64,000 nucleotides of DNA from an uncultured Lachnospiraceae bacterium (GTDB lineage Bacteria > Bacillota > Clostridia > Lachnospirales > Lachnospiraceae), in contig CAJTRA010000011.1 of NCBI GenBank assembly GCA_910578345.1, forward strand, positions 1 to 64,000, in the 5' to 3' direction. Of this stretch, positions 44,961-54,240 are shown in pieces; the stretch's first letter is position 1, and the number at the start of each line of letters is the position of its first letter. A program made the translations under genes and the position numbers. The notes under the pieces were generated by a model, which saw only the letters and a list, made by a program, of their open reading frames with translations, ran no database searches and was not told where the DNA came from.

Positions 44961-47513
44961 CTACAGCCATTCATCCCAGAACCGTTCCACTTTATGACCA
45001 ATTTGGTCAACTGTAACGACCTCGTAATCACGCCATTCCCGCGGGAAAAGTCTCTGATAGGCAGGCGTCAGAAACCTGTCGTCTAACAAGGATACAATCC
45101 CGAAATCATCCACAGTGCGGATCACTCTTCCCGCCGCTTGCAGTACTTTATTCATACCCGGATAACGATAGGCATAGTCAAATCCATTCTCCCCCCAGCT
45201 ATCAAAATACTTTCTTAAGATCTCCCGCTCATGACAGACCTGAGGCAGCCCTGTCCCTATGACAACCGCGCCGATCAGACTGTCATTCTTCAGATCGATT
45301 CCTTCACTGAAAATACCGCCCAACACACAAAACCCCAGCAGGCTCTTCTCCTCCTCTATTTCGATCTCCATATCGATCAGTGCATTCAGGTTACAATCCT
45401 CATTGCCTGTAAATCGATTCAGAAAATCTTCTCTTGCCTGCTCGTCCATATAATCTTCCTGTACGATACATTCCACTTCTCCGTCTGTATTAAAATACTG
45501 AAGGAAGATATCATATACCTCTCTTAAGAAAGCATGGGATGGAAAAAACAACATATAGTTCCCATGCCGCTTACGGATCACTTCATATATATAAGAAGCA
45601 ATCCGGTAGTACTCGTCCTCACCTCTGCGGCTATACCGGCTCGTCACATCTCTTCCTATATAGAGTCCTAATTTCTCCGGTCGAAAGACTGACCTGGCAT
45701 ATACCTCATAATCTCCCTCCTCTGCTCCAAGCAGCATCTTATAATACTGGATTGGCAAAAGCGTCGCAGAAAACAGAATCGTACTGCGTCCCCTCATCAT
45801 GCACTCTCTCAGATTTCTGGATGGATTCACACAGAACAATTTCAAGATAAAACTGCCGTCGGACTCCATCTCCGAATAGGTCACATAATTCTCGTCCGCC
45901 AGCTCATACATCTCCAGGAAATGAGATACCTGAAAATAGAACTCAAGAATCTCTTTCCGTACCGGACTTTCCTCATGTTCCTCCAGATAGTCTTCGATCG
46001 CTGCGCCCAGCCGGGTCAATGCGCGCACAAAGGGATCAATATATTCTTCTATCCTGTAAGTCTCACACTCTCGTTTCAAAATCAGCAGTTCCCGGTTACA
46101 TTTATCCAGATTCTGCGCAATCCTCTCATCATAAGCTTTCACTGTCCGTTTCAAAGCCAGGAAATCTTCTTTGCACAAGGTCGCACTGTACATGCTTCTG
46201 CCCCGCTCCACCAGATTGTGCGCCTCATCAATCAGAAAAATATACTCACCTTTGACCCCTTCCGAAAAGAACCGCTTCAAATACACATGTGGATCAAACA
46301 AATAATTATAATCGCAGATCACCGCATCAGAGAACATGCTCATATCCAGACACATTTCAAACGGACAGACCCTGTGTTTCCTCGCATATTCCTCGATCTT
46401 TTCTCTGCTGTAAACATCCTCCTGTGTCAACAGCTCATACATGGCATCATTGATCCTGTCATAATGGCCCCTGGCATAAGGGCAATATTCCGGATTACAT
46501 TCTGTCTCTTCCATAAAACAGATCTTATCCTTCGCCGTCAGGACTACGCTCTTACACTTAAGTCCATGCTCCCGCAGCAGAGCAAATGTATTGTCCGCCA
46601 CAGTCCTCGTAATCGTCTTGGCTGTCAGATAGAAAATCCGCTCACCCATCCCCTCACCCATGGCTTTCACTGCCGGAAACACTGTGGAAATCGTCTTACC
46701 TACCCCCGTAGGAGCCTCAATAAACAGTTTCCTCTTATGATAGATCGTCTGATAGACATAAGTCGCCAGTTCCTTTTGCCCTTCCCTGTAAGGATAGGGA
46801 AAGGCAAGCGCCTTGATCGATTCCTGTCGGATCTTCTGCCACTGAAAGCGATAATCTGCCCACTTGCGGTACTGCCTCAGCACATCCGTAAACCATGTCT
46901 GCAGTTCCTCAAAAGTGAAATCATAATGAAAATAACGGATCTGTTCTGTCTCTAAATGACAATAGGTCATCCGCACGCGGATCGATGACAGCCTTTTCTG
47001 TTCCGCATAAATATACGCATAACATTTCGCCTGTGCCAGATGAACCGGTGCCGGTCCCTTCATTTTCTTTAAGTCCTGGAACGTCCCCTTGATCTCGTCA
47101 ATGGTCACTGTCACCCTCTGTATCGTCTGTCCGCCACGGTCCTGCATTCCCTGTGACAGCTCCTGTACTGACTCCTGCGCCTGTTCCTGTAGGCCGCCCT
47201 GTCCCGGCTCCCGTGCCGCTTCCGTCAAAAAGAGCGCGTTTCCATTCAACAATGCCTCTGCACCCGCTGTCAGCGCCTCCGTGATGATGCCATCTGCACG
47301 CCCTTCCACGATGATCTCATAATCTCCAGCATAATACAGATAGCGCAGACTTACTTCCGCCTGATATTCCGGTCCCATCCGCCGCTGAATCATACGATGG
47401 ATCCGGCTGCCCTCCTGCATCGCATGATCCGGCGCCGACGCTCTTCGATTATCTATATTGCCGGAGCGCAGTATAAACTCCACCAGGCTCCTGACCGAAA
47501 TCCGTATTTCCAT
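44961..47513 (-). CDS. XPD/DinG-like ATP-dependent DNA helicase with N-terminal PD-(D/E)XK nuclease domain
   Basis: An 850-residue fusion. Residues 1-215 look like a RecB/Cas4-type nuclease: VEGRADGII (about 70-77), VTIDEIKGT (about 136-144) with the acidic residue and the E-x-K pair, and the Q-x3-Y motif in QAKCYAYIYA. A Gln/Glu/Gly-rich stretch (100-130) interrupts it. The helicase follows: Walker A APTGVGKT (267-274), four cysteines (about 332, 339, 344, 383) spaced as in the XPD 4Fe-4S domain, DEAH box (429-432), and helicase motif VI in QAAGRVIRT. Such enzymes probably act in DNA repair or recombination. It is a single gene, head to head with nothing and followed by a hairpin. Confidence 0.88.
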   Translation of the reverse strand: MEIRISVRSLVEFILRSGNIDNRRASAPDHAMQEGSRIHRMIQRRMGPEYQAEVSLRYLYYAGDYEIIVEGRADGIITEALTAGAEALLNGNALFLTEAAREPGQGGLQEQAQESVQELSQGMQDRGGQTIQRVTVTIDEIKGTFQDLKKMKGPAPVHLAQAKCYAYIYAEQKRLSSIRVRMTYCHLETEQIRYFHYDFTFEELQTWFTDVLRQYRKWADYRFQWQKIRQESIKALAFPYPYREGQKELATYVYQTIYHKRKLFIEAPTGVGKTISTVFPAVKAMGEGMGERIFYLTAKTITRTVADNTFALLREHGLKCKSVVLTAKDKICFMEETECNPEYCPYARGHYDRINDAMYELLTQEDVYSREKIEEYARKHRVCPFEMCLDMSMFSDAVICDYNYLFDPHVYLKRFFSEGVKGEYIFLIDEAHNLVERGRSMYSATLCKEDFLALKRTVKAYDERIAQNLDKCNRELLILKRECETYRIEEYIDPFVRALTRLGAAIEDYLEEHEESPVRKEILEFYFQVSHFLEMYELADENYVTYSEMESDGSFILKLFCVNPSRNLRECMMRGRSTILFSATLLPIQYYKMLLGAEEGDYEVYARSVFRPEKLGLYIGRDVTSRYSRRGEDEYYRIASYIYEVIRKRHGNYMLFFPSHAFLREVYDIFLQYFNTDGEVECIVQEDYMDEQAREDFLNRFTGNEDCNLNALIDMEIEIEEEKSLLGFCVLGGIFSEGIDLKNDSLIGAVVIGTGLPQVCHEREILRKYFDSWGENGFDYAYRYPGMNKVLQAAGRVIRTVDDFGIVSLLDDRFLTPAYQRLFPREWRDYEVVTVDQIGHKVERFWDEWL

Positions 47514-47542
47514 GATTACATCCTATCCCTCTCGCGGAAATC

Positions 47543-47585
47543 AAAAACTCCCTACCAAGATATTACGCTATCTCTGATAGGGAGT
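47543..47585 (-). terminator. Terminator after the HPr-like gene
   Basis: Minus-strand ACTCCCTA/TAGGGAGT enclosing an inner AGATA/TATCT stem, then TTTTTG. It lies about 110 bp after the HPr-like stop and just upstream of the helicase start at 47513. Confidence 0.75.
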
Positions 47586-47695
47586 CAATGAAACGTGTTT
47601 CGTTCTTCTTGCCAGATCCGTATATACTTACCATAAACGACAGGACAGAGTTCTGCTTCCGTCTCCTGCGAAAGCAAACTTTCTAATGCCGTTCA

Positions 47696-47920
47696 TTATA
47701 CTGCCACTGCAAACTTCTTCAGATAATTCTCGAAATCCTCGTCATATCCATTCACGGATACTGTCAAAACCTGATTGAAATTCAGTCCCAGTACACCAAG
47801 GATAGACTTTGCATCCACGATAAACCTATTATAGGAGATGTCTACGTCAAAGATGCATTTGGTTGCTGCAGAAACGAAATCCTTTACTTCTTCTGGTCTT
47901 AATTTTATTCTGTGTTGCAT
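47696..47920 (-). CDS. HPr-like protein lacking the active-site histidine
   Basis: A 74-residue protein from ATG 47920 (AAGGAAGG 8 bases upstream; a GTG at 47929 is also in frame). The second half matches HPr: DAKSILGVLGLNF corresponds to the regulatory Ser46 region, and the beta strand and last helix follow. The N-terminal loop that carries His15 in PTS HPr (G-x-HARPA) is missing: EE joins directly to VKDFVSAATK. It therefore cannot carry phosphate from enzyme I, but could be a Crh-like regulator phosphorylated on serine. It stands alone, with its own promoter and terminator. Confidence 0.75.
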   Translation of the reverse strand: MQHRIKLRPEEVKDFVSAATKCIFDVDISYNRFIVDAKSILGVLGLNFNQVLTVSVNGYDEDFENYLKKFAVAV

Positions 47921-47997
47921 ACGATTCACCTTCCTTTTCCATTGATACAGGCTTCTGCCTGCATAGAAAAATGTTAACTTTCTCCTTGTTTGAAATG

Positions 47998-48025
47998 ATT
48001 ATACACTTTTTCCCTTGTTTGTAAA
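47998..48025 (-). promoter_or_regulatory. Promoter of the HPr-like gene
   Basis: Minus-strand TTTACA (48020-48025), 16 bases, perfect TATAAT (47998-48003), about 78 bp before the start codon. Confidence 0.65.
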
Positions 48026-48123
48026 GAGGCCGTTTTGCTCCCCTGAAAAGACACGCCGGAATCATTTTAGCATCCTACCAAATATAGGATTTCAAGCCGG
48101 TTTATTTTTGTCTATTCTGTCTA

Positions 48124-48945
48124 TTAATGCCGAATCTGACGGTTTCTGGCTGCTGCACTTTCATCATTTCTGAGAAATTCCACCATATAATCTTGGAAGC
48201 GGAGTGGAAGCATCTGTCGCTGTAAGCGCCGGTTATTTCGTTCCCTGATTGCAATGGTTTCATGAAATAAGGTGAAAAGCTCCTGGTATTGTTCCTCTTT
48301 GTCAGAATACTGTATGACGTCCTGTAGTCTCTCTGCCTCCTGATTCACCCCGGATACCAAATACCATTCTCCGTGTGCAGGATGGACGCCGAATAACCCT
48401 CTGTGCTCGTCATGAATCATAAAATCCTCCGGTGCAAGGCGATCTGCAAAATGGGGCATAATAAACGGCATCACCTGATTCTTCGGGCCGATCTTTGCAT
48501 ATAAGATTCCCTGCTTCAACTCCTGAAACCTGATAAATTCCAGTTCGTAATGCGCCTCATTGGCTGTACGTCTGGCAAGTTCAAATGCCCTGTTCACATA
48601 CGGGTTCCGCAGATTCTCCATTGTACGCCCGCCATGCCCGCCGGTAATCCCATCCACAATCGTATGGTAGACTGCATCTCCCTTATCAACGCCGTCAGAA
48701 GCCGCAGCGCGGCAGATCGAACCGAATACATGCTCTCCCAGCCTCTCTTTCAAAGTTCTGATCACCTTATCAGTCTTGACAGAATCTGCCTTACTATGCA
48801 GATAAGTGGCAAACAATCTATAATTGCCCTCCTCTCCTACCTGCACATGCAGATGCTCATGCCCTTCCCGCAGCGCATAGGCATCGTAAACTGCCGTGAA
48901 GATTCCTTCCAGAGAATCCTCACAAATAATATATTTCTCTTCCAT
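48124..48945 (-). CDS. TIGR03915-family putative DNA repair protein
   Basis: A 273-residue protein from ATG 48945, where the family's usual opening IICEDSLEGIFTAVYDAY follows closely; the frame extends to 49005. Further conserved parts are DKVIRTLKERLG, VYHTIVDGITGG, FELARRTANEAHYELEFIRFQEL, AKIGPKNQVMPFIMPHFADRL and the C-terminal LQRQMLPLRFQDYMVEF. Members occur next to a radical-SAM protein (TIGR03916) and are assigned to DNA repair by context; the reaction is unknown. It lies 131 bp after that partner and is probably in its transcript. Confidence 0.88.
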   Translation of the reverse strand: MEEKYIICEDSLEGIFTAVYDAYALREGHEHLHVQVGEEGNYRLFATYLHSKADSVKTDKVIRTLKERLGEHVFGSICRAAASDGVDKGDAVYHTIVDGITGGHGGRTMENLRNPYVNRAFELARRTANEAHYELEFIRFQELKQGILYAKIGPKNQVMPFIMPHFADRLAPEDFMIHDEHRGLFGVHPAHGEWYLVSGVNQEAERLQDVIQYSDKEEQYQELFTLFHETIAIRERNNRRLQRQMLPLRFQDYMVEFLRNDESAAARNRQIRH

Positions 48946-49075
48946 ATAAATGTTCTCCACACTGGTCACAGACAAACCCTCGCCGAAAACAGCAGCGCAT
49001 CCCATTTGGCTCCGTGCAGTCCTTTGACTTGCTGTCTGCAGAAATCATCCCACTATGCAGCATCTCAAATTCACG

Positions 49076-50419
49076 CTACGATATATTCCTGTACCGGTCG
49101 TCTCCAAGCATCTGTCCCTCATCAAACAGTGAGAGCTGTCGATACGGCGTCCCATCCATCAGGAACGGCAGTTTCTCTCCTCTGCCCATCTGATTCTGAT
49201 AGATCAGGTTTCTCACAATATAATCCTCTTCTATTCTGGTCGGATACATCATCCGCCCATTACATGTGATGAAGTATAAGGCCCGTTTCAATACTACCCC
49301 CATCTTCTTCAGATCCTCAAACGTGAGGTTTCCAAATCTTCTGGCGGCGATGATACGTCTGGCGCTCTTCACGCCGATTCCCGGAATGCGGAGCAGCAGC
49401 CGGTACTCTGCCCGGTTGATCTCCACTGGAAACACTTCAAGATGATGGACTGCCCAATCAGCTTTCGGGTCGATCGCCATGTTAAAATTGGGACGTTCCT
49501 TCGTCAACAGCTCTTCTACTTTAAAGCCATAGAACCGTAGAAGCCAGTCCGCCTGATAAAGCCTGTGTTCCCTCAGAAGCGGCGGTCCTGCCGTGACCGC
49601 AGGAAGCTGCTTGTCTTCATTGATATTCACAAACGCAGAATAATAGACCCGCTTCAGAGAAAACTTATCATACAAACTCTCTGCCACCGACATGATCTGA
49701 TAATCGCTCTCAGGCAGTGCACCGATAACCATCTGCGTGGACTGCCCAGCCTCACAGAAATGTGGTGCATGTTTATACAAGGTGATCTCGTTCTTGTTCT
49801 CTATAATCCCATTCTGAATCTGGCGCATCGGTTTCAGGATCGTCTTGCGGTGCTTGTTCGGCGCCATCTCCTTAAGTCCCTCAGCCGTCGCCATTTCCAG
49901 GTTCACACTCATACGGTCCGCCAAATAACCGGCTCTCTGTATCAACAGAGGATCCGCTCCCGGTATGGCTTTCACATGAATATACCCCTGAAACCGATGC
50001 AGCGTCCGCAGCTTATGCACTGTCTCACAAATCAGTTCCATCGTATAGTTAGGACTATACAGGATTCCTGAACTTAAGAATAAACCTTCTATATAATTCC
50101 GCCTGTAAAATTCCATCGTCAGCTCACACACCTCATCCGGTGTAAAAGAGGCGCGCGGTACGTCATTGGACTTCCGGTTAATACAATAACGGCAGTCATA
50201 AATGCATTCATTGGTAAACAATATCTTCAGTAGAGAAATACATCTTCCATCTGCACCAAAGCTGTGGCATAATCCTGCCGCCACCGTATTTCCCAGACCT
50301 GTACCGTCATTCTTCCGAGAAGAACCACTGGAACTGCAGGATACATCATACTTTGCTGCATCTGCCAGTATTTTCAATTTATCCAGCAGCGACATCTGCG
50401 GCGCTATCTTGACACCCAT
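49076..50419 (-). CDS. Putative DNA modification/repair radical SAM protein (TIGR03916)
   Basis: A 447-residue protein. The radical-SAM cluster motif CIYDCRYC (Cys 72, 76, 79) is intact, followed by the barrel (LFLSSGILYSP, IHVKAIPGADPLLIQRAGYLADRMSVNLE), and a C-terminal helix-hairpin-helix LLRIPGIGVKSARRI typical of DNA-binding repair proteins. It is encoded directly upstream of the TIGR03915 protein, its constant partner. A LexA-type palindrome lies about 125 bp upstream, so the pair is probably induced by DNA damage. Confidence 0.9.
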   Translation of the reverse strand: MGVKIAPQMSLLDKLKILADAAKYDVSCSSSGSSRKNDGTGLGNTVAAGLCHSFGADGRCISLLKILFTNECIYDCRYCINRKSNDVPRASFTPDEVCELTMEFYRRNYIEGLFLSSGILYSPNYTMELICETVHKLRTLHRFQGYIHVKAIPGADPLLIQRAGYLADRMSVNLEMATAEGLKEMAPNKHRKTILKPMRQIQNGIIENKNEITLYKHAPHFCEAGQSTQMVIGALPESDYQIMSVAESLYDKFSLKRVYYSAFVNINEDKQLPAVTAGPPLLREHRLYQADWLLRFYGFKVEELLTKERPNFNMAIDPKADWAVHHLEVFPVEINRAEYRLLLRIPGIGVKSARRIIAARRFGNLTFEDLKKMGVVLKRALYFITCNGRMMYPTRIEEDYIVRNLIYQNQMGRGEKLPFLMDGTPYRQLSLFDEGQMLGDDRYRNIS

Positions 50420-50543
50420 ATGATTCCACCTTGCAGGAGCTTATCCCAGCCACGATCCATGACCTGCGCATGCATCGTGACAATTCCTTTCTTCGTTACT
50501 TTCTTAATTCTATTGGCAGATCAATCCCCTAAATTTGCATTAA

Positions 50544-50555
50544 GAACATATGTTC
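50544..50555. promoter_or_regulatory. LexA (SOS) box between the repair pair and asnA
   Basis: GAACATATGTTC is a perfect palindrome that matches the Gram-positive LexA box (GAAC-N4-GTTC). It lies about 125 bp upstream of the radical-SAM gene and about 180 bp before the divergent asnA. A weaker copy, GAACATTTGTTT, lies at 50609-50620. Confidence 0.75.
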
Positions 50556-50608
50556 TTATCTGTGAATCTATCCTAACACAGATTGTCTTCGTTTGCAATA
50601 TATTTTTA

Positions 50609-50620
50609 GAACATTTGTTT
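50609..50620. promoter_or_regulatory. Second, weaker LexA-like box
   Basis: GAACATTTGTTT differs from GAAC-N4-GTTC only in the last base and lies 54 bp from the perfect box. It is closer to asnA, but the likely target is the repair pair. Confidence 0.4.
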
Positions 50621-50736
50621 GTTTTTATAGTAATACTGCTTCCCTATTTTAACAGAACACGCAATAATTGCTTGATTTCTTCACCCAAAAGCAGTTAAAT
50701 AGTAAATGGAAAGAAAATGTTAAAGCGAGGTTTTCT

Positions 50737-51747
50737 ATGGATAACTTAATGATTCCCAAAGATTACAAGTCTGCGCTGAATCTGCATGACACACAGATCG
50801 GCATCAAGACTGTGAAAGACTTTTTTCAGGTTCTGCTGGCGGAAGAACTTCACCTGCTGCGCGTATCTGCACCCCTGTTCGTTGACCCGGCTTCGGGCCT
50901 GAATGACAATCTGAACGGTGTGGAGCGTCCTGTCTCTTTCGGCATCAAGGAACAGAATGATGCACAGGCAGAGATCGTACATTCCCTGGCGAAGTGGAAA
51001 CGTATGGCGCTGCAGAAGTATGGCTTTTCCCATGGAGAGGGACTCTACACTGATATGAGCGCCATCCGCCGGGACGAGACGACAGACAACATCCACTCGA
51101 TCTACGTGGACCAGTGGGATTGGGAGAAGATCATCTCCCGTGAAGAGCGCACGATCGAACATCTGCAGGAAACTGTTCGATCTGTCTACAAGGTACTGCG
51201 CAAGACGGAGAAGTATATGTCGATCCGCTATGACTATATCAGCGAAATCCTGCCTCATGATATCTTCTTTATCACGACCCAGGAGCTGGAAAACATGTTC
51301 CCCGACTACACGCCGAAGGAACGCGAATACTACATAACGAAAGCCAAAGGCGCTGTCTGCCTTATGCAGATCGGCGATCTGTTAGAATCCGGTGAAAAGC
51401 ACGATGGCCGCGCCCCGGACTATGACGACTGGGCGCTGAATGCCGATATCCTCGTCTATTATCCTGTGCTTGATATCGCACTGGAGCTGTCCTCCATGGG
51501 CATCCGCGTAGACAAAGAAGCGCTGCTGAGCCAGTTAGACAAGGCAGGCTGTCCCGAAAGAGCCAAGCTGCCTTTTCAGAAGGCGATTCTGGAAGAGACG
51601 CTTCCTTTTACCATCGGCGGCGGGATCGGACAATCCCGTATCTGCATGTTTTTCTTGAGAAAAGCGCATATCGGCGAGGTACAGTCTTCCCTGTGGCCGG
51701 AGGATGTCACAAAAGAAGCTCTGGCAAGAGGAATCCAGCTCTTGTAA
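50737..51747 (+). CDS. asnA: Aspartate-ammonia ligase (asparagine synthetase A)
   Basis: A 336-residue class-II-synthetase-like enzyme that makes asparagine from aspartate, ammonia and ATP. The ATG at 50737 follows GCGAGG and gives the normal length; the frame reaches 50668. Conserved parts are RVSAPLFVDPASGLNDNLNGVERPVSF, HSLAKWKRMAL, GLYTDMSAIRRDE, HSIYVDQWDWEK and the C-terminal GGGIGQSRICMFFLRK motif. It diverges from the repair pair and ends before a strong hairpin. Confidence 0.93.
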   Translation: MDNLMIPKDYKSALNLHDTQIGIKTVKDFFQVLLAEELHLLRVSAPLFVDPASGLNDNLNGVERPVSFGIKEQNDAQAEIVHSLAKWKRMALQKYGFSHGEGLYTDMSAIRRDETTDNIHSIYVDQWDWEKIISREERTIEHLQETVRSVYKVLRKTEKYMSIRYDYISEILPHDIFFITTQELENMFPDYTPKEREYYITKAKGAVCLMQIGDLLESGEKHDGRAPDYDDWALNADILVYYPVLDIALELSSMGIRVDKEALLSQLDKAGCPERAKLPFQKAILEETLPFTIGGGIGQSRICMFFLRKAHIGEVQSSLWPEDVTKEALARGIQLL

Positions 51748-51786
51748 CAAACTGTATCTAACGCAATCGTTCAAGACGATATCATA

Positions 51787-51812
51787 ACAGCCTGGCCAAA
51801 CGGCCAGGCTGT
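51787..51812. terminator. Bidirectional hairpin between asnA and the GNAT gene
   Basis: ACAGCCTGGCC (51787-51797) and GGCCAGGCTGT (51802-51812) form an 11-bp perfect stem with a 4-base loop, in the 68-bp convergent gap. The U-tract is weak on both sides. Confidence 0.65.
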
Positions 51813-51815
51813 CTC

Positions 51816-52310
51816 TTAACGCTTTCCTTCTTTCTCATATGCGATCCGCGGTGACCCGTCACTCACATGAATGATACCGCACTTCTGGAATCCACAACCC
51901 ACAATCGCCCGCTGCATGATCTTATTATCCTCATGCGTGTCAATCCGCAGATGTGTAATCTGCTCACTGCAATAGGCGACCACCTGCCTTAAGAGGCCAT
52001 GGACTGTACCGTCGCTGGCGACTCGGTGGATCGTCCCATATTCACGGTCAGAAATCCACTCCCCCTGTTCGATGACATCGTATGTCTCATCCGGTCCGAT
52101 TGCAAAGAAGAACACCCCGCAGACGCGTCCGGAAGCCTCTTCTTCCACCACATACAGACGGCGGTCTGCAAGATCGTCCCGTAACATAGCAACCGGCGGA
52201 AACCCACCCGCCCACTGGGCAGGATTGCCATGCTCTTCCATAAACTTCCGGGCATGGGCATAGATTTCCAATATGACAGATAAATCTGTATTCTCAGCAT
52301 GTCGAATCAT
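51816..52310 (-). CDS. GNAT-family N-acetyltransferase
   Basis: A 164-residue acetyltransferase. The GNAT fold is seen in MIRHAENTDLSVILEIYAHARKFM, VVEEEASGRVCGVFFFAIG, IHRVASDGTVHGLLRQVVAYC (the acetyl-CoA binding loop) and LRIDTHEDNKIMQRAIVGCGFQKCGI. The substrate is unknown. It lies 18 bp after the PatB-like gene and is likely in the same transcript. Confidence 0.85.
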   Translation of the reverse strand: MIRHAENTDLSVILEIYAHARKFMEEHGNPAQWAGGFPPVAMLRDDLADRRLYVVEEEASGRVCGVFFFAIGPDETYDVIEQGEWISDREYGTIHRVASDGTVHGLLRQVVAYCSEQITHLRIDTHEDNKIMQRAIVGCGFQKCGIIHVSDGSPRIAYEKEGKR

Positions 52311-52328
52311 CCTGTCTTCCCTATTCCT

Positions 52329-53525
52329 TTACACAAATACATACTTTTGCAGACGTTCCATTGCCTCTGCAAGCAGCGACTGCGGCAGCGCAAGATTCAT
52401 CCGGATTCCACAGGGACTGTGAAACGCTCTTCCGTCCTGCCAGATGACTCCCGCTTCCACGCCTGCCCGCTGCACTTCGTCGATGCTCTTCCCATGCCGG
52501 CGGCACCACTCACTACAGTCTAACAACAGCATATAGGTGCCCTGCGGTTTTGCCACCTGGACGCCTGGAAAGTGTGCCGCGATATAATCACAGGCATATG
52601 TTACATTTCCGCTCAGCACCTGGCAGAGTTCATCCGCCCACTCAGCCCCTTCCTCACTGTATGCCCCTAACAGTGCATACATAGACAGGACATTCATGGA
52701 ATTATAGTGACAAAGAGAAGATTCCTTCAAGACTCTGTCCCGGATCCAGGTATTATAAATAATATGATAACTGCCGATCATCCCTGCCAGGTTAAAGGTT
52801 TTCGACGGTGCATAAAGTGCCACTGTACGCATTTTCGCATCCTCCGAAACCATCTGTGTCGGAATATGGTGATGATCCTCCAGGATGATATCTGACCAGA
52901 TCTCATCTGACACTACCAACACATCATACTTCTTAAATAACGCCATAGCCTGCTCCAGTTCCCAGCGTTCCCAGACTCTGCCGCACGGATTGTGAGGAGA
53001 ACAGAATACCGCCGCATGGATCGACTGCTCTTTCAGTTTCTTCTCCATATCCGCAAAATCCATCCGCCAGACACCCTGCTCGTCCCGCTTCAACGGGCTT
53101 AAAACCATATCATAGCCATTATCGCCAAGGCTGTGTGTAAAGCCGACATAAGTGGGAGAATGAAGCAGCACCTTATCTCCCTTCGAACAGAATACGTTCA
53201 ATGCACTGACAACGCCGCCTAAAACGCCGTTTTCATAGCCAATGCACTCCTGCGTCAATCCCTGCACGCCATGCCTCTCCTGCTGCCAGCGGATGATCGC
53301 GTCATAATACTCCTGCCGTGGATTGAAATATCCATACAGGGGATGTGCAAGTCTCTCCGCAACTTTCCCTGGAATGGACGGCGCCGTGGCAAAATTCATA
53401 TCAGCAACCCACATAGGCAGCCTGCTAAACCCTTCCTTCACCTGAATATCCGCATATGGGATCACTTCTGCGGCGATCGCATCCTTTCCATTCCGTTCAA
53501 TCACATCTGTAAAGTTATAGTTCAT
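52329..53525 (-). CDS. MalY/PatB-family aminotransferase (probable cystathionine beta-lyase)
   Basis: A 398-residue fold-type I PLP enzyme. It begins with the family pattern NFTDVIERNGKDAIAAE and PMWVADMNFATAPSI, then HPLYGYF, LHSPTYVGFTHSL, SPHNPCGRVW and SDEIWSDII, with the PLP lysine in YAPSKTFNLAGM. MalY/PatB proteins cleave cystathionine or related C-S compounds; some also act as regulators. It is encoded after a PAS protein and before a GNAT protein. Confidence 0.9.
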   Translation of the reverse strand: MNYNFTDVIERNGKDAIAAEVIPYADIQVKEGFSRLPMWVADMNFATAPSIPGKVAERLAHPLYGYFNPRQEYYDAIIRWQQERHGVQGLTQECIGYENGVLGGVVSALNVFCSKGDKVLLHSPTYVGFTHSLGDNGYDMVLSPLKRDEQGVWRMDFADMEKKLKEQSIHAAVFCSPHNPCGRVWERWELEQAMALFKKYDVLVVSDEIWSDIILEDHHHIPTQMVSEDAKMRTVALYAPSKTFNLAGMIGSYHIIYNTWIRDRVLKESSLCHYNSMNVLSMYALLGAYSEEGAEWADELCQVLSGNVTYACDYIAAHFPGVQVAKPQGTYMLLLDCSEWCRRHGKSIDEVQRAGVEAGVIWQDGRAFHSPCGIRMNLALPQSLLAEAMERLQKYVFV

Positions 53526-53563
53526 ATCCGTACCTTTGCCTTTCTTTCTCCTGCCATGTCACT

Positions 53564-53950
53564 TCAGTCAAGCTGATACCGCTTCCCTTTCTCAACATTC
53601 CTGTATTCATGTTTCTCGTAATACCCGATCAAGTTCCCTGCATCATCGCGCAGAGCAATCATATAGACATCCTTATTCTCTTTCTCGTTTCGGAAGGTAT
53701 AGACTCTGTTATGTTCTGTACTCTCCTGAAACCACGCCGTCACTTTCCGGATCAGCTCCTCTGACTTATCATTGTGGCATCCAAAGATACTCTGCCCCAC
53801 CAGACTGCTGCCGCCGCTTTTCCCATAACGGGCTGCCGCCGCAGGATTCATGTAAATGATCTCATGCTCCAGATTGCAGATTACCACGGAACACAGATCC
53901 TGGTCAATGATACTCTTGAAATAATTCGTTAGCTCCATCTTCCTGTCCAT
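53564..53950 (-). CDS. Small PAS-domain protein
   Basis: A 128-residue protein that is essentially one PAS domain: MELTNYFKSIIDQD, VVICNLEHEIIYMNPAAAARYGK, GQSIFGCHN and YTFRNEKENKDVYMIALRDDAGNLIGYYEKHEYRN. There is no kinase or DNA-binding domain. Such stand-alone PAS proteins are common in Clostridia and may bind a ligand such as haem or flavin. The true start may be four codons later. It is the first gene of the PAS-PatB-GNAT group and diverges from the AraC gene. Confidence 0.82.
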   Translation of the reverse strand: MDRKMELTNYFKSIIDQDLCSVVICNLEHEIIYMNPAAAARYGKSGGSSLVGQSIFGCHNDKSEELIRKVTAWFQESTEHNRVYTFRNEKENKDVYMIALRDDAGNLIGYYEKHEYRNVEKGKRYQLD

Positions 53951-54240
53951 GCCTTTCTTTTATCCTATCGTGTTATGTGTTTGCTATCATTATAATCGGT
54001 CAGTCCATAAAATACAACGTACTTCTGGCAGTATTCTTCCTGACATTGCTTACCGCATACGTATGTCCAAAGCCGCCGTCCTTTTCTCTTCTGTCGTGCT
54101 GAAGCTGATAAGAGTTCTTGCAAAATGTTCGTTTTGCTCATTGCACATATATTAGAATTTTGTTATGATCCTTCTATGATCACAACAAGCCACAGAGCTT
54201 TCGTCAAAATATGTTACCGCCGGAGAGGAGGCGACAGCAC

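Noticed and set aside
45921..46955. Plus-strand open frame of 344 codons
   Set aside because: Antisense to the XPD-like helicase gene, with no motif of its own.
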